The notes beneath the pieces were generated by a model. The model saw only the letters and a program-made list of their open reading frames with translations, had not been told where the DNA came from and did not search any database. Shown here piece after piece: positions 24,934-33,191 of a stretch of 64,000 nt of DNA. This stretch comes from JAGSOU01 sp049974865 (GTDB taxonomy: Bacteria > Pseudomonadota > Alphaproteobacteria > Rhodobacterales > Rhodobacteraceae). How positions within the stretch are numbered: the stretch's first letter is position 1; each line of letters starts with the position of its first letter. Location: positions 44,264 through 108,263 of the forward strand of contig JBNGCX010000002.1 of assembly GCA_049974865.1 (NCBI GenBank). Reading direction: 5' to 3'. A program made the position numbers and the translations under genes.

Positions 24934-27127
24934 CATAGGCATAGTCGCTGGCATAGGCATCCGGGCTCTTGTTGCTATCGACCATGGTCATCACCGTGCC
25001 GTCCAGAACCAGCCCCATCTCGGTAAAGGCCGCCAACCCCTTGCTGACCGCGTTGCGCGGGGTTTCGTTCCAGCGCACCAGGTAGACGCGGCTGTCTACC
25101 GCCTGCGCCAGCACCAGCGCGTCCGACACCGCCAGCAGCGCCGGCGCATCGACGATGACCACGTCATAGACCCGCTTCAACTCGCTGATCAGCGGCTTTA
25201 GCCACTTGGCCGAGAGCTGGTCGGCGGTGCCGGGATGCGAGCCGGAGGCCGCCAGCACGTCGAAACCGAGATCGGGGTCGGAATAGATGGCGTCGTCGAT
25301 ATCGCAGCGGTTCTCGATGAAATCGACGAAATCATGCGCCATCTTCCACTTGAACGCCGCCTGCAGCGACGAGCGGCGCAGGTCACAATCGACCACGATC
25401 ACCGACTTGCCCGCCAGGGCCGACATATGCGCCAGCGCCAGCGCGGTGGTGGTCTTGCCCTCGCCCGGCACCGACGAGGCCAGCAGGATCGCGCGCGACA
25501 CGTCGCGCCCGTCGCGCATCAGCAGCGCCGTGCGAAGGTGCCTTATGCGCTCGCCATATATGCCATAGGGGTCGGCGCGCAGCGCTTCGAAGGCGGCGCG
25601 CGGGTTCTTCCACCGGCCATCGGGGATTGCGGCCAGCACCGGCAGGCCGGTCTCGGTCTCCATCTCGGCCACCGATCGGAAGGCAACGCCGGTGAGCTCC
25701 AGGAAGAACACCAGCCCCACCGCCAGCGCCGCGCCGGTCATCCCGCCCAGCGCCACCATCAGCTTGGGCCGCGGCGCGGAGGGCGCGGCGGGCACGGTGG
25801 CGCGCTCGATCAGCACCGCGTCGGGTTCCTGGAGCTGTTCCTGGGTGCGGGTCTCGTTCAGGCGCTCCAGCAGGCCCTCGTAGGTCTGGCGCTTGGCCGC
25901 GGCCTCGCGTTCCAGCTGGCGCAGCCCGATGGTCGCGCGCGAGATCGCCAGCAGGCGCTCCTCGACCTCCGACAGGCTCTTCTCCATCGCCGCCTCGCGG
26001 AACTTCGCCACCTCCAGCTCGGACCGGCTGATTTCCACCATCTTGGCGACCTCGCGGTCCAGGTCCTCGCGGATTCGCGCGATCTCGGCGGCCAGCCGGA
26101 CCCTCTCGGGGTGGTCGGCGCCATAGCGTTCCGCCCAGACCGCCTCCTTGCGCGTGGCTTCCAGCAACTGCTCGTTCAGCGTCTCGATCAGGGGCGAGGT
26201 GACGATATTAGCCACCGCGCCCAGCCCCTGCTCGGCGCTCACGCTGGCGATCTGGTTGTAGCGCGCCTCGGCCGCGATCCGGTCGGACCGCGCGACGATC
26301 AACTGGTTGTTCAGTTCCTCGAGCTGCCCGGCCGCCGCGCCCAGGCTGCCGCCTTCCAGGATGAGGATCTCGGCCCGGTACTGCTCCACGGCGGCCTCGG
26401 CCTCCTCGACCTGGGCACGCAGCTCGCCCGCGCGATCCTCGATCGAGGTGCTGGCCCGCTGCGCGGTCTCGCGCCGGCCGGTCAGCTGCGATGCGATGTA
26501 CTGGTCGGCAATCGTGTTTGCCAGCAGCGTGGACAGCGCCGCCTCCTCGGTCTCCATCAGGATCGCGATGACGAAGGAATCCCCCTCGCGCCGCACCGTC
26601 TGCCCCTTGCGGATCGCGGTAACCAGGCGCTCGGTCCGCGCCGCCGCGGCCGCCTCCGGCGCAAGTGGCTCTGACGGCTCCACCCCCATCAGCGCGTCGA
26701 TCCCTTGCTTCGCCCGCTCGACCAGAGACCGCGGCCGGTTCGCCGGATCCATGCCGGCCAGCCGGTCATAGCCGAGTTTGTTGATGACCCTCTCGATCAG
26801 CACGTTGGAGCGCAGCACCGCGGCCTCGCCATTCACCACCTGCTCCGAAAGGTCGAGATCCGAGACCACCTCGGCATCGGTGATGACCTGGCTGTGGCGG
26901 GCATCCAACATGACCTTGGAGACGGCGGTGTAGCGCGGCGTGACCTGGCTGACGGCCAGCCCGGCCAGAACTGCGCAGAGCAGGGTGATCCCGATGATCA
27001 TCCATTTCCGGCGCAGGAGCATCCGCAGCAATTCACGCACGTCCACGGCGTCGCTCTCCTCGTTGCCGGGGTGCGGCCTGCGCAATGGAAAGGGCCCCGG
27101 TCCGAGCGGTGTCACCCTGCTGTTCAT
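24929..27127 (-). CDS. ExoP/Wzc-like chain-length co-polymerase with BY-kinase domain (copy 2)
   Basis: This is a 732-residue inner-membrane co-polymerase/kinase. A Wzz domain starts after VDVRELLRMLLRRKW. The first membrane helix is IIGITLLCAVLAGLAV and the second lies near residue 480 (MVALGGMTGAALAVGLVFFL), with a long periplasmic coiled coil between them. The kinase part is canonical: Walker A SSVPGEGKTT (Lys558), Walker A' VIVVDCDLRRS, Walker B VVIVDAPALL (Asp660) and a C-terminal tyrosine cluster (AYASDYAYA). The start is ATG 27127, with GGAG 7 bases upstream. Its length equals that of copy 1 (4228-6426), but copy 1 has altered Walker motifs. No separate OPX gene accompanies this copy, so both may use the single ExoF-like protein. 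Confidence 0.9.
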   Translation of the reverse strand: MNSRVTPLGPGPFPLRRPHPGNEESDAVDVRELLRMLLRRKWMIIGITLLCAVLAGLAVSQVTPRYTAVSKVMLDARHSQVITDAEVVSDLDLSEQVVNGEAAVLRSNVLIERVINKLGYDRLAGMDPANRPRSLVERAKQGIDALMGVEPSEPLAPEAAAAARTERLVTAIRKGQTVRREGDSFVIAILMETEEAALSTLLANTIADQYIASQLTGRRETAQRASTSIEDRAGELRAQVEEAEAAVEQYRAEILILEGGSLGAAAGQLEELNNQLIVARSDRIAAEARYNQIASVSAEQGLGAVANIVTSPLIETLNEQLLEATRKEAVWAERYGADHPERVRLAAEIARIREDLDREVAKMVEISRSELEVAKFREAAMEKSLSEVEERLLAISRATIGLRQLEREAAAKRQTYEGLLERLNETRTQEQLQEPDAVLIERATVPAAPSAPRPKLMVALGGMTGAALAVGLVFFLELTGVAFRSVAEMETETGLPVLAAIPDGRWKNPRAAFEALRADPYGIYGERIRHLRTALLMRDGRDVSRAILLASSVPGEGKTTTALALAHMSALAGKSVIVVDCDLRRSSLQAAFKWKMAHDFVDFIENRCDIDDAIYSDPDLGFDVLAASGSHPGTADQLSAKWLKPLISELKRVYDVVIVDAPALLAVSDALVLAQAVDSRVYLVRWNETPRNAVSKGLAAFTEMGLVLDGTVMTMVDSNKSPDAYASDYAYA

Positions 27128-27366
27128 CCTCGTACTCCACATGCGAAACCCGCCCCACCCTGCGGATTTCGCAGTTGCACGCGCGCCCTTCAGGCAGGGT
27201 CGCGTCGGCCGAGCCATGCAACCGAATTCCCTACAAATACCGGTGAATCGGTTTCAAATGAACCGGGAAAGACAAAAAAATGCCAGATTTATGAGGGGCT
27301 TCGTTGCGACCAGCTACACAATAGCACGACCCGGCCAGAATTGCGCACTTTCTACAGCCAAATCGA
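27128..27366 (-). other. Intergenic gap before co-polymerase copy 2, AT-rich
   Basis: This 239-base gap has an AT-rich core at about 27230-27330 that includes a run of A's near 27273-27279. A short inverted repeat, CGGTT-N7-AACCG, lies at 27249-27265. The gap probably holds the promoter of the co-polymerase/GT4 pair on the reverse strand, but I cannot point to a convincing hexamer pair. Confidence 0.35.
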
Positions 27367-28770
27367 TCACGGCACCGCCACGTTTGAGGCGCGCGCCGCG
27401 AGTCGCCCCCCGCGCGCGAGACCGGCCGCCAGCCCCGCCAGCACGAAGAAGAATATCCCCAGATCGGGCGTCGCGAGGATCAGCATCGCCGCGCAGAACT
27501 GGGCCAGGCAGGCGGCCTTGAGCGCCTTGATCACCACCGCGCGCTCCGCGTCACCGCCGCCTTCGTGCAGAACGGCCGTCGCGCCGAGGAAGGCCATGAA
27601 AAGGCCGGTGCCGATCAGCCCGATGCTGCCCAGGCAGGCCAGCAGCCAGTTCGACGCCCGCATCGACCCCAACCCCGCGCCCATCATCCAGGTCTCCATG
27701 AAATTGCGGAACGCCTGGGCGTTCCAGCTCATCCTTTCGACCCCGGAGGAGCCTTCGAGCTTTTCGAACAGCGCCCGGTCCAGATAGGCGGTGACGGGAT
27801 CGACCAGTTGGTAGGCCGCGAAAACCCCGATGGCGCCAAGCCAGACCAGCACACCGACCCCGACCCAGATCGCGGCGCTGCGGCGGGGAACGCGGTGGCG
27901 CAGCCGGCGCAGATAAGCCAGACCGGCAAAGCTGATCCCGAAGATCGCCGCCGCCACATAGGCCGAAGAGGAGGTGCCGCGCAAAAGCACGATCACCGTG
28001 GCCATCAGCATCCACCCCGCCGCGCGCGACCGCCCGCCTGCCATCCAGTACTGCAGCCAGAACCCGAGCAATGCGAGGGTGAAATAGCCGTAGGACGAGG
28101 CCTCGGGGAAGCCGCCGACCATGCGTTTCAACCCGCCCATGCGGCTTTCGGTCAGCATGGAGTAGTTGGCGGTGCGGATCGGCTCCAGCAACTCGGGCAA
28201 GCCCGCGGCATGCACCGTCACGTCCAGCCAGCCCAGCGTGAAATGCACGCAGGTGGCGACGATCATCGCGGCCACCACCGGCTGCGCGTCGGGGCGCCGG
28301 CGGAACGTGGTGGCCAGCGCCAGGAAGGCGAAGACGCCCAGGCCGATCCGGAAAAACTGAGTCAGGTTGCCCGTGCTGGGGCCGAGCGGGACCGAGATGA
28401 TGGCCGCCCCGACATCGCCGCGCGCGAGCGAGAACACCTCGGTCTGGCCGTGAAAAAGGCGGGGAAAGAACAGGGCGGCCGCGATGCAGAACAGCCCCAG
28501 CAGCAGCAGCCAGAACCCCGGCTGGCCCAGCCGCATCGTGCCGGTGATCTGCCGCAGCCCGTCGCGGCTGAGCGCCACCAGCCCGAACAGCGTGATCGCC
28601 ATCAGGTCCAGGGCCAGGATCGACGCCCCGCCCAGGGCCGGCAGGTTGAAGGCCGCCGCCGCGCCGAACGGCGCGACCGCCATGACCAGCCACAGCCCGC
28701 GATGCGGCCCCGTGGCCGCCAATGCCGCGAGCGCAGCCATGGCCAGGAATGTGCTCGCGACGATTTCCAT
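27367..28770 (-). CDS. Wzy/ExoQ-like polymerase or O-antigen-ligase family membrane protein (copy 2)
   Basis: This 467-residue polytopic inner-membrane protein is paralogous to the one at 17332-18762. It starts with a hydrophobic helix (VASTFLAMAALAALAATG) followed by LVMAVAPFGAAAAFNLPALGG. It has about ten to eleven helices, a soluble segment EGSSGVERMSWNAQAF and then MGAGLGSMRASNWLLA. These positions match LSGLERSAWAKAGF and GAGAGSLRANG of copy 1. It should polymerise or ligate undecaprenyl-linked repeats on the periplasmic side. It is the first gene of the reverse-strand group at the edge of the polysaccharide locus. The gap of 107 bases to the catabolic operon (28771-28877) shows only a GC-rich hairpin. 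Confidence 0.8.
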   Translation of the reverse strand: MEIVASTFLAMAALAALAATGPHRGLWLVMAVAPFGAAAAFNLPALGGASILALDLMAITLFGLVALSRDGLRQITGTMRLGQPGFWLLLLGLFCIAAALFFPRLFHGQTEVFSLARGDVGAAIISVPLGPSTGNLTQFFRIGLGVFAFLALATTFRRRPDAQPVVAAMIVATCVHFTLGWLDVTVHAAGLPELLEPIRTANYSMLTESRMGGLKRMVGGFPEASSYGYFTLALLGFWLQYWMAGGRSRAAGWMLMATVIVLLRGTSSSAYVAAAIFGISFAGLAYLRRLRHRVPRRSAAIWVGVGVLVWLGAIGVFAAYQLVDPVTAYLDRALFEKLEGSSGVERMSWNAQAFRNFMETWMMGAGLGSMRASNWLLACLGSIGLIGTGLFMAFLGATAVLHEGGGDAERAVVIKALKAACLAQFCAAMLILATPDLGIFFFVLAGLAAGLARGGRLAARASNVAVP

Positions 28771-28877
28771 GATGCGGCGGCGGCCCTTTCTGCGGTTCGC
28801 GGCCAGCTTAGCGCCACCGGCGCAAAAGCCCAGCCGCTTTGTCCCCCAGGTTGCGCCGCCTGCCCGCCGCGCGGGCC

Positions 28878-29081
28878 TCAGCCCCGCGCGCGTGCGCCCC
28901 TGGCCAGTTCCAGCGCCTGCGCCAGCACATCGGCATCGCCCACATGGTTGGCCAGGATCAGCACCAGGCGCGCGTTCAGCGCGTCGCTCTCGGCCTTGCT
29001 CAACCCCTCGTGGGTGGCCAGCAGCGCGGCGTAGAAATCGTCGGGGCGGGCGATGTTGGGGGTGGTGTTGAGCATGCTCAT
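28878..29081 (-). CDS. DUF2783 domain small protein
   Basis: This 67-residue protein matches the DUF2783 pattern: a short polar start, then PDDFYAALLATHEGLSKAE and SDALNARLVLILANHVGD. It is predicted to be all-helical and cytoplasmic. DUF2783 proteins are known as companions of FAD-dependent aromatic hydroxylases in Rhodobacterales-type gene clusters, and here the gene follows such a hydroxylase by 11 bases. Its molecular role is not established; a small accessory or stabilising subunit is a guess. A good GGAGG lies upstream of ATG 29081. It is the last gene of the homogentisate operon. Confidence 0.75.
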   Translation of the reverse strand: MSMLNTTPNIARPDDFYAALLATHEGLSKAESDALNARLVLILANHVGDADVLAQALELARGARARG

Positions 29082-29092
29082 GGTGTTCCTCC

Positions 29093-30697
29093 TCAGGCCC
29101 GGCCCGTGGCCGTGTTCAGCGCGGCGCGCACCGCCGCCTCGTCATAGCTTTCCCAGCGCGCCGCGACATGCTGGTCGGGGCGGATCAGGTAGACGGCGGA
29201 CCCGGCCTCGCCCAGGTAGCGCTCGGCCAGTTCCGGCGAATCCTTGGCGCTCAGCGCCACGCGGGTCGCGGCGATGCCGCCTTCCTCCAGCGCCTCGGGC
29301 GCGTCGGCGTCGATGGTCAGCAGGCGGAATCCGTCACCGAGCCGAGACAGCAGCCAGCCGCCCCCGACCGGCGCGTCCACCGCCGGAGAGCCGGGCCGCG
29401 TGCGCGCGGGCATGGCCGCGCAGTCCGGGCCGTTCAACGGCGAGCCGTCATAGGTGCACGGCACGCTCAGCCGGCCGGAATTCACCAGCGGGCGGGCGAA
29501 TTCCACCTGCTCCGACAGGTCCAACACCGCGTCGCGAAAGATGCGGCTCATCTCGGACTTGGGCGTGATGAAGTCGGTGGAGCGCGAGGAATTCAGGATG
29601 TTCTCGTCCGCGCCGTGGATGCGCTCGACATCGTAGCTGTCCAGCAGGCTGTCGGGCGCCTGGCCGTCGATCACCAGCTTCAGCTTCCAGCACAGGTTGT
29701 CGGTGTCCTGCAGCCCCGAGTTCGCGCCGCGCGCGCCGAACGGGCTGACCTGGTGCGCCGAGTCGCCTGCAAAGATCACCCGGCCGTGGCGGAATTTCTC
29801 CATCCGGCGGCACTGGAAGGTGTAGATGGAGACCCATTCCAGCTCGAACTTCACCTCGTCGCCCAGCATCGCCTTGAGCCGGGGAATGACGTTCTCGGGC
29901 TTCTTCTCTTCTTCCTTGTCGATGTCCCAACCGAGCTGCAGGTCGATCCGCCACACGCCGTCGGGCTGCTTGTGCAAGAGCGCCGACTGGCCGCGGTTGA
30001 AGGGCGGGTCGAACCAGAACCAGCGCTCGGTCGGAAAATCGGCCTCCATGATCACGTCGGCGATCAGGAAGTTGTCCTCGAACACGCGGCCCACGAAATC
30101 GAGCCCCATCATCTGCCGGATGGGCGAGCCCGCCCCGTCGCAGGCGATCAGCCACTCGGCCTCCAACTCGTATGCGCCCTCGGGCGTGCCCACGGTCAGC
30201 GCGGCATGATCGCCCCTATCCTCGGCCGACAGCACCTTGTTGCCGCCGCGCAGCTCGATCGGCGCGCCCTCGGCCTGCAGCTCGCGGACGCGATCGACGA
30301 GGTATTCCTCGAAGTAATATTGCTGCAGGTTGATGAAGGCCGGGCGGCGATGCCCGTCCTCGGGCAGCAGGTTGAATTCATAGACCTGCCGGTCATCGAA
30401 GAACACCTTGCCAACGTTCCACTGCACGCCCTTCTGCACCATCGGCTCGCCGCAGCCGAGGCGGTCGAGAATCTCCAGCGGGCGCTTGGCGAAGCAGATC
30501 GCGCGGGAGCCGAAGCTGACCTTGTCATTGTCGTCGAGCACCACCACCTCGACCCCCTGCTGCGCCAGGTCGATGGCTGCGGCCAGCCCCACCGGGCCCG
30601 CGCCGACCACGACCACCTTGCGGCGCACCGGCGCTTCGGCGTCCTGATCGGGCGAGCGGGTATAGGGGTACAGCGGGATCTCGAAGATCTTGTTCAT
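29093..30697 (-). CDS. FAD-dependent aromatic monooxygenase (MhpA/PheA-like)
   Basis: This 534-residue class A flavoprotein hydroxylase adds one oxygen atom to a phenolic substrate using NAD(P)H. The FAD dinucleotide fold is VVVVGAGPVGLAAAIDLA at about residue 30. The DG motif is in WLIACDGAGSPIRQMM, and the GD motif is in FAGDSAHQVSPFGARGAN. A thioredoxin-like C-terminal domain covers about the last 120 residues. Because it sits with hmgA, maiA and fahA, a reasonable inference is hydroxylation of a hydroxyphenylacetate-type compound to homogentisate, although the substrate is not proven. I chose ATG 30697, preceded by GGGAGAAG; the frame upstream is non-coding in character. The DUF2783 gene follows. 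Confidence 0.82.
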   Translation of the reverse strand: MNKIFEIPLYPYTRSPDQDAEAPVRRKVVVVGAGPVGLAAAIDLAQQGVEVVVLDDNDKVSFGSRAICFAKRPLEILDRLGCGEPMVQKGVQWNVGKVFFDDRQVYEFNLLPEDGHRRPAFINLQQYYFEEYLVDRVRELQAEGAPIELRGGNKVLSAEDRGDHAALTVGTPEGAYELEAEWLIACDGAGSPIRQMMGLDFVGRVFEDNFLIADVIMEADFPTERWFWFDPPFNRGQSALLHKQPDGVWRIDLQLGWDIDKEEEKKPENVIPRLKAMLGDEVKFELEWVSIYTFQCRRMEKFRHGRVIFAGDSAHQVSPFGARGANSGLQDTDNLCWKLKLVIDGQAPDSLLDSYDVERIHGADENILNSSRSTDFITPKSEMSRIFRDAVLDLSEQVEFARPLVNSGRLSVPCTYDGSPLNGPDCAAMPARTRPGSPAVDAPVGGGWLLSRLGDGFRLLTIDADAPEALEEGGIAATRVALSAKDSPELAERYLGEAGSAVYLIRPDQHVAARWESYDEAAVRAALNTATGRA

Positions 30698-30720
30698 GTC
30701 AGCTTCTCCCTTTGCGCCGA

Positions 30721-31671
30721 TCAGCCCTGCAGTTGCTCCCACATCTCCAGATCGCGCTGGGCGGTCCAGATGCGGGGGGTGTCGATGCCGCGGGCCTCGT
30801 CATAGGCGCGGGCGACGTTGAAGGGCAGGCAGTGCTCATAGATCGCGTAATCGGCGAACTTGGGGTCGCATTCGGCGCGCACCGCGTCCCAGGCCTCTTT
30901 CAGCGACCCGCCGCGCGCGGCGACGCGGGCCACCGGGCGATAGGTGCTTTCCACGAAATCGCGGGTGCTCTCGATGGCCTCGTTCACCATCTCCTGCCCC
31001 ACCAGCGCATCGCCGCGGCCCGGCGCGATGGCGTCGACCTCGAACCACTTGATGGCGTCCAGGGTGTCGCCCCAGTCGGAGAAATGGCCGTCGCCGCAAT
31101 AGCAGGCAGAGTGGTATTCGACGATGTCGCCGGTGAACATCACGTTCTGGTCGGGCACGTGGATCACCGCGTCGCCGGCGGTGTGGGCGCGCCCGAGATG
31201 CATGATGTCGACCCGGCGGTTGCCAAGATAGACGGTCATGCTGTCGCTGAAGGTGGTGGTCGGCCAGGTCAGGCCCGGGATGCTCTCATGCCCCTCGAAC
31301 AGGCGCGGGAAGCGCTGGAACTCGCTGTCCCAGTCCTCCTGCCCACGCTCGACCACCATGGCGCGCGCGGCGTCGGACATGATGATCTGCTGCGCGCCGA
31401 AGGCGCTGGCGCCCAGCACGCGCACGGCGTGGTAGTGTGTCAGCGCAACATGGGTGATCGGCTTGTCGGTCACGGACCGCACGCATTCGATCACCTTGTT
31501 GGCGAGCCGCGGAGTCGCCTGCGCCTCGACGATCATCACGGAGTCGTCGCCGATGATCACGCCCGAGTTCGGGTCACCCTCGGCGGTGAAGGCGTAAAGC
31601 CCCTCGCCCACCTCGGTGAAGCTGATGTTCTTTTCCGTCATGTCGCCTTGCGACGCGAATGCCTTGGCCAT
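30721..31671 (-). CDS. MBL-fold protein with degraded metal motif
   Basis: This protein of up to 316 residues has the metallo-beta-lactamase fold. HYHAVR (residues 79-84) stands where HxHxDH is expected, so the second-metal Asp and His are Val and Arg. HTAGD (His163) and TGD (Asp182) remain. The usual C-terminal GHG reads GRGD. It could bind one metal or none, and its activity is uncertain. It lies between the small unknown gene and the FAD monooxygenase in the homogentisate operon, so a hydrolytic or protective role towards a ring-derived intermediate is an inference only. The ATG at 31671 is coupled to the upstream stop (TGAATG). A second ATG at 31641 with AAGGCG upstream is also plausible. 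Confidence 0.78.
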   Translation of the reverse strand: MAKAFASQGDMTEKNISFTEVGEGLYAFTAEGDPNSGVIIGDDSVMIVEAQATPRLANKVIECVRSVTDKPITHVALTHYHAVRVLGASAFGAQQIIMSDAARAMVVERGQEDWDSEFQRFPRLFEGHESIPGLTWPTTTFSDSMTVYLGNRRVDIMHLGRAHTAGDAVIHVPDQNVMFTGDIVEYHSACYCGDGHFSDWGDTLDAIKWFEVDAIAPGRGDALVGQEMVNEAIESTRDFVESTYRPVARVAARGGSLKEAWDAVRAECDPKFADYAIYEHCLPFNVARAYDEARGIDTPRIWTAQRDLEMWEQLQG

Positions 31672-31893
31672 TCAATTATCCTTTCCTTGAAGTCCGAAGT
31701 CCGAGTTGTCGTCACTGCGGTCTCTGATGACGACCTTGAGCGTCCGCCCTTCGTCCTGAAGCAGTGTTCCGCGGATTTCGATGTTCCATCTGACGAGTTC
31801 ACGCTCATTGCCAATGACTTCCAGGCGCGTGACCTTCTCCAGATCTGCAGTTGACAAACCCAGGTCAGTTTTTGCTTCTCGTTTCTGAGCCAT
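31672..31893 (-). CDS. Small hypothetical protein coupled to the MBL gene (73 aa)
   Basis: This 73-residue polar protein has no signal peptide or membrane span. Its pattern alternates charged and hydrophobic residues (VTRLEVIGNERELVRWNIEI, RTLKVVIRDRSDDNSDF), suggesting a small helix-plus-beta fold. I do not recognise a family. The gene is credible because its stop directly abuts the MBL start (TGA then ATG), because GGCGGGA lies upstream of its own ATG, and because it fills the only gap between fahA and the MBL gene. Its codon choice is less GC-rich than the flanking genes, which may mark a later insertion. Its function within the operon is unknown. Confidence 0.6.
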   Translation of the reverse strand: MAQKREAKTDLGLSTADLEKVTRLEVIGNERELVRWNIEIRGTLLQDEGRTLKVVIRDRSDDNSDFGLQGKDN

Positions 31894-31918
31894 ATTGCAG
31901 GAATCCCGCCTTCACGTC

Positions 31919-33181
31919 TTAGCGTTTGTAGGGGTCGTCGAGGGCGGGCAGCACCTTGCCCACGCAATCGCCGAACCCGATGGTGTAGCCGTCGCCGCGG
32001 GCCGCGCCCTTCAGCGTCAGGGTATCGTTATCCTCGATGAAGCTGCGGGAGCCGCCACCGTTCAGCTCGATCGGTTCCTTGCCGCCCCAGCCCAGCTCCA
32101 GCAGCGAGCCGCGGCTTTCCTTGGTGGGGCCGGAGATGGTGCCCGAACCCAGCAGGTCGCCCACATTCATCGGGCAGCCGCTGGTGGTGTGATGCGCCAG
32201 TTGCTGCGCGGCGGAGTAGTACATTTCCTTGTAGTTCGTCCGGGTGATGGTGGTTTCCTCGCCGCCCTCGGGGCGCAGGATCACCTCCAGCTCGATGTCG
32301 TAGCTCATAGGGCCAGGTTCCGTGAGGTAGGGCAGCAGCGGCTTCTCGCGCTCGGGCGTGGTGGTGCGGAAGGGTTCCAGCGCCGCCTTGGTGATGATCC
32401 AGGGCGAAATCGTGGTCGCCGTCGCCTTGGACTGGAAGGGGCCGAGCGGCTGGTATTCCCAGGCCTGGATATCGCGCGCCGACCAGTCGTTCAGCAGCAC
32501 GTAGCCAAAGATCGCGTCATCGGCCTCGGCCACGGTGATCGGGCCGCGGCTGGGCTGGCCGACGATGGCGCCCATTTCCAGCTCGATGTCGAAGCGCTTG
32601 CAGGGCTCAAACCGCGGGGCGGCCTCGTCGGGGGTCTTGAGCTGGCCCCAGGGGCGGTGGAACGCGGTGCCCGAGACCACCACCGAGGAGGCGCGGCCGT
32701 TATAACCGATGGGGATATGCAGCCAGTTCGGCGGCAGCGCGTTTTCGGGGCCGCGGAACATGGTGCCCACGTTGAAGGCGTGGTTCTTGCCGGCATAGAA
32801 ATCGGTGTATTCGCTGACCACGAAGGGCATGTGCATTTCGGCCTGCGCCATGGGCACCAGCGCCTTTTCGGCCGCGGCGCGGGCATCGGCGTCCGCCCCT
32901 TCGCCCAACGTGGCGATCAGGGTTTCGCGGAAGGCCGCCCAGGCGTCGGGGCCGAGCTCCATGAAATCGTTCCAGAAGGGCACGTCGAAGACCGGGCTTT
33001 CACCGGGGGCGATCACGCCGTCCTCTTCCAGCAGGGTCACGTCGAGAATCTGGTCGCCGATGGCCACGCCGCAGCGCGGTTCGGATCCTTCGGTGGAGAA
33101 CACGCCGTAGGGCAGGTTGTTCAGCGGAAAGGGGCAGTCGGGCGCGTTGGCGCTCTCGACCCAGGATTTCATCAGGGGCAT
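31919..33181 (-). CDS. fahA: Fumarylacetoacetase
   Basis: This 420-residue enzyme hydrolyses fumarylacetoacetate to fumarate and acetoacetate, the last step of tyrosine/homogentisate breakdown. The N-terminal SH3-like domain starts at MKSWVESANAPDCPFPLNNL. The C-terminal FAH domain carries the conserved metal and active-site stretch PCKRFDIELEMGAIVGQPS (Glu/Glu metal ligands), LLNDWSARDIQAWEYQPLG and GCPMNVGDLLGSGTISG. The length agrees with the family (about 420). I chose ATG 33181, preceded by GAGAGGA; the long open frame upstream has no family similarity. It follows maiA by 10 bases in a reverse-strand operon, in pathway order. Confidence 0.95.
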   Translation of the reverse strand: MPLMKSWVESANAPDCPFPLNNLPYGVFSTEGSEPRCGVAIGDQILDVTLLEEDGVIAPGESPVFDVPFWNDFMELGPDAWAAFRETLIATLGEGADADARAAAEKALVPMAQAEMHMPFVVSEYTDFYAGKNHAFNVGTMFRGPENALPPNWLHIPIGYNGRASSVVVSGTAFHRPWGQLKTPDEAAPRFEPCKRFDIELEMGAIVGQPSRGPITVAEADDAIFGYVLLNDWSARDIQAWEYQPLGPFQSKATATTISPWIITKAALEPFRTTTPEREKPLLPYLTEPGPMSYDIELEVILRPEGGEETTITRTNYKEMYYSAAQQLAHHTTSGCPMNVGDLLGSGTISGPTKESRGSLLELGWGGKEPIELNGGGSRSFIEDNDTLTLKGAARGDGYTIGFGDCVGKVLPALDDPYKR

Positions 33182-33191
33182 GTCAGTCCTC

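Noticed and set aside
27249..27265. CGGTT-N7-AACCG inverted repeat before co-polymerase copy 2, considered as an operator
   Set aside because: The arms are only five bases and no copy of the motif was noticed elsewhere in the locus.
28862..28876. GCCCGC-N3-GCGGGC hairpin after the DUF2783 gene
   Set aside because: A short GC stem of this kind is expected by chance in such GC-rich DNA, and it lacks a T-tract.
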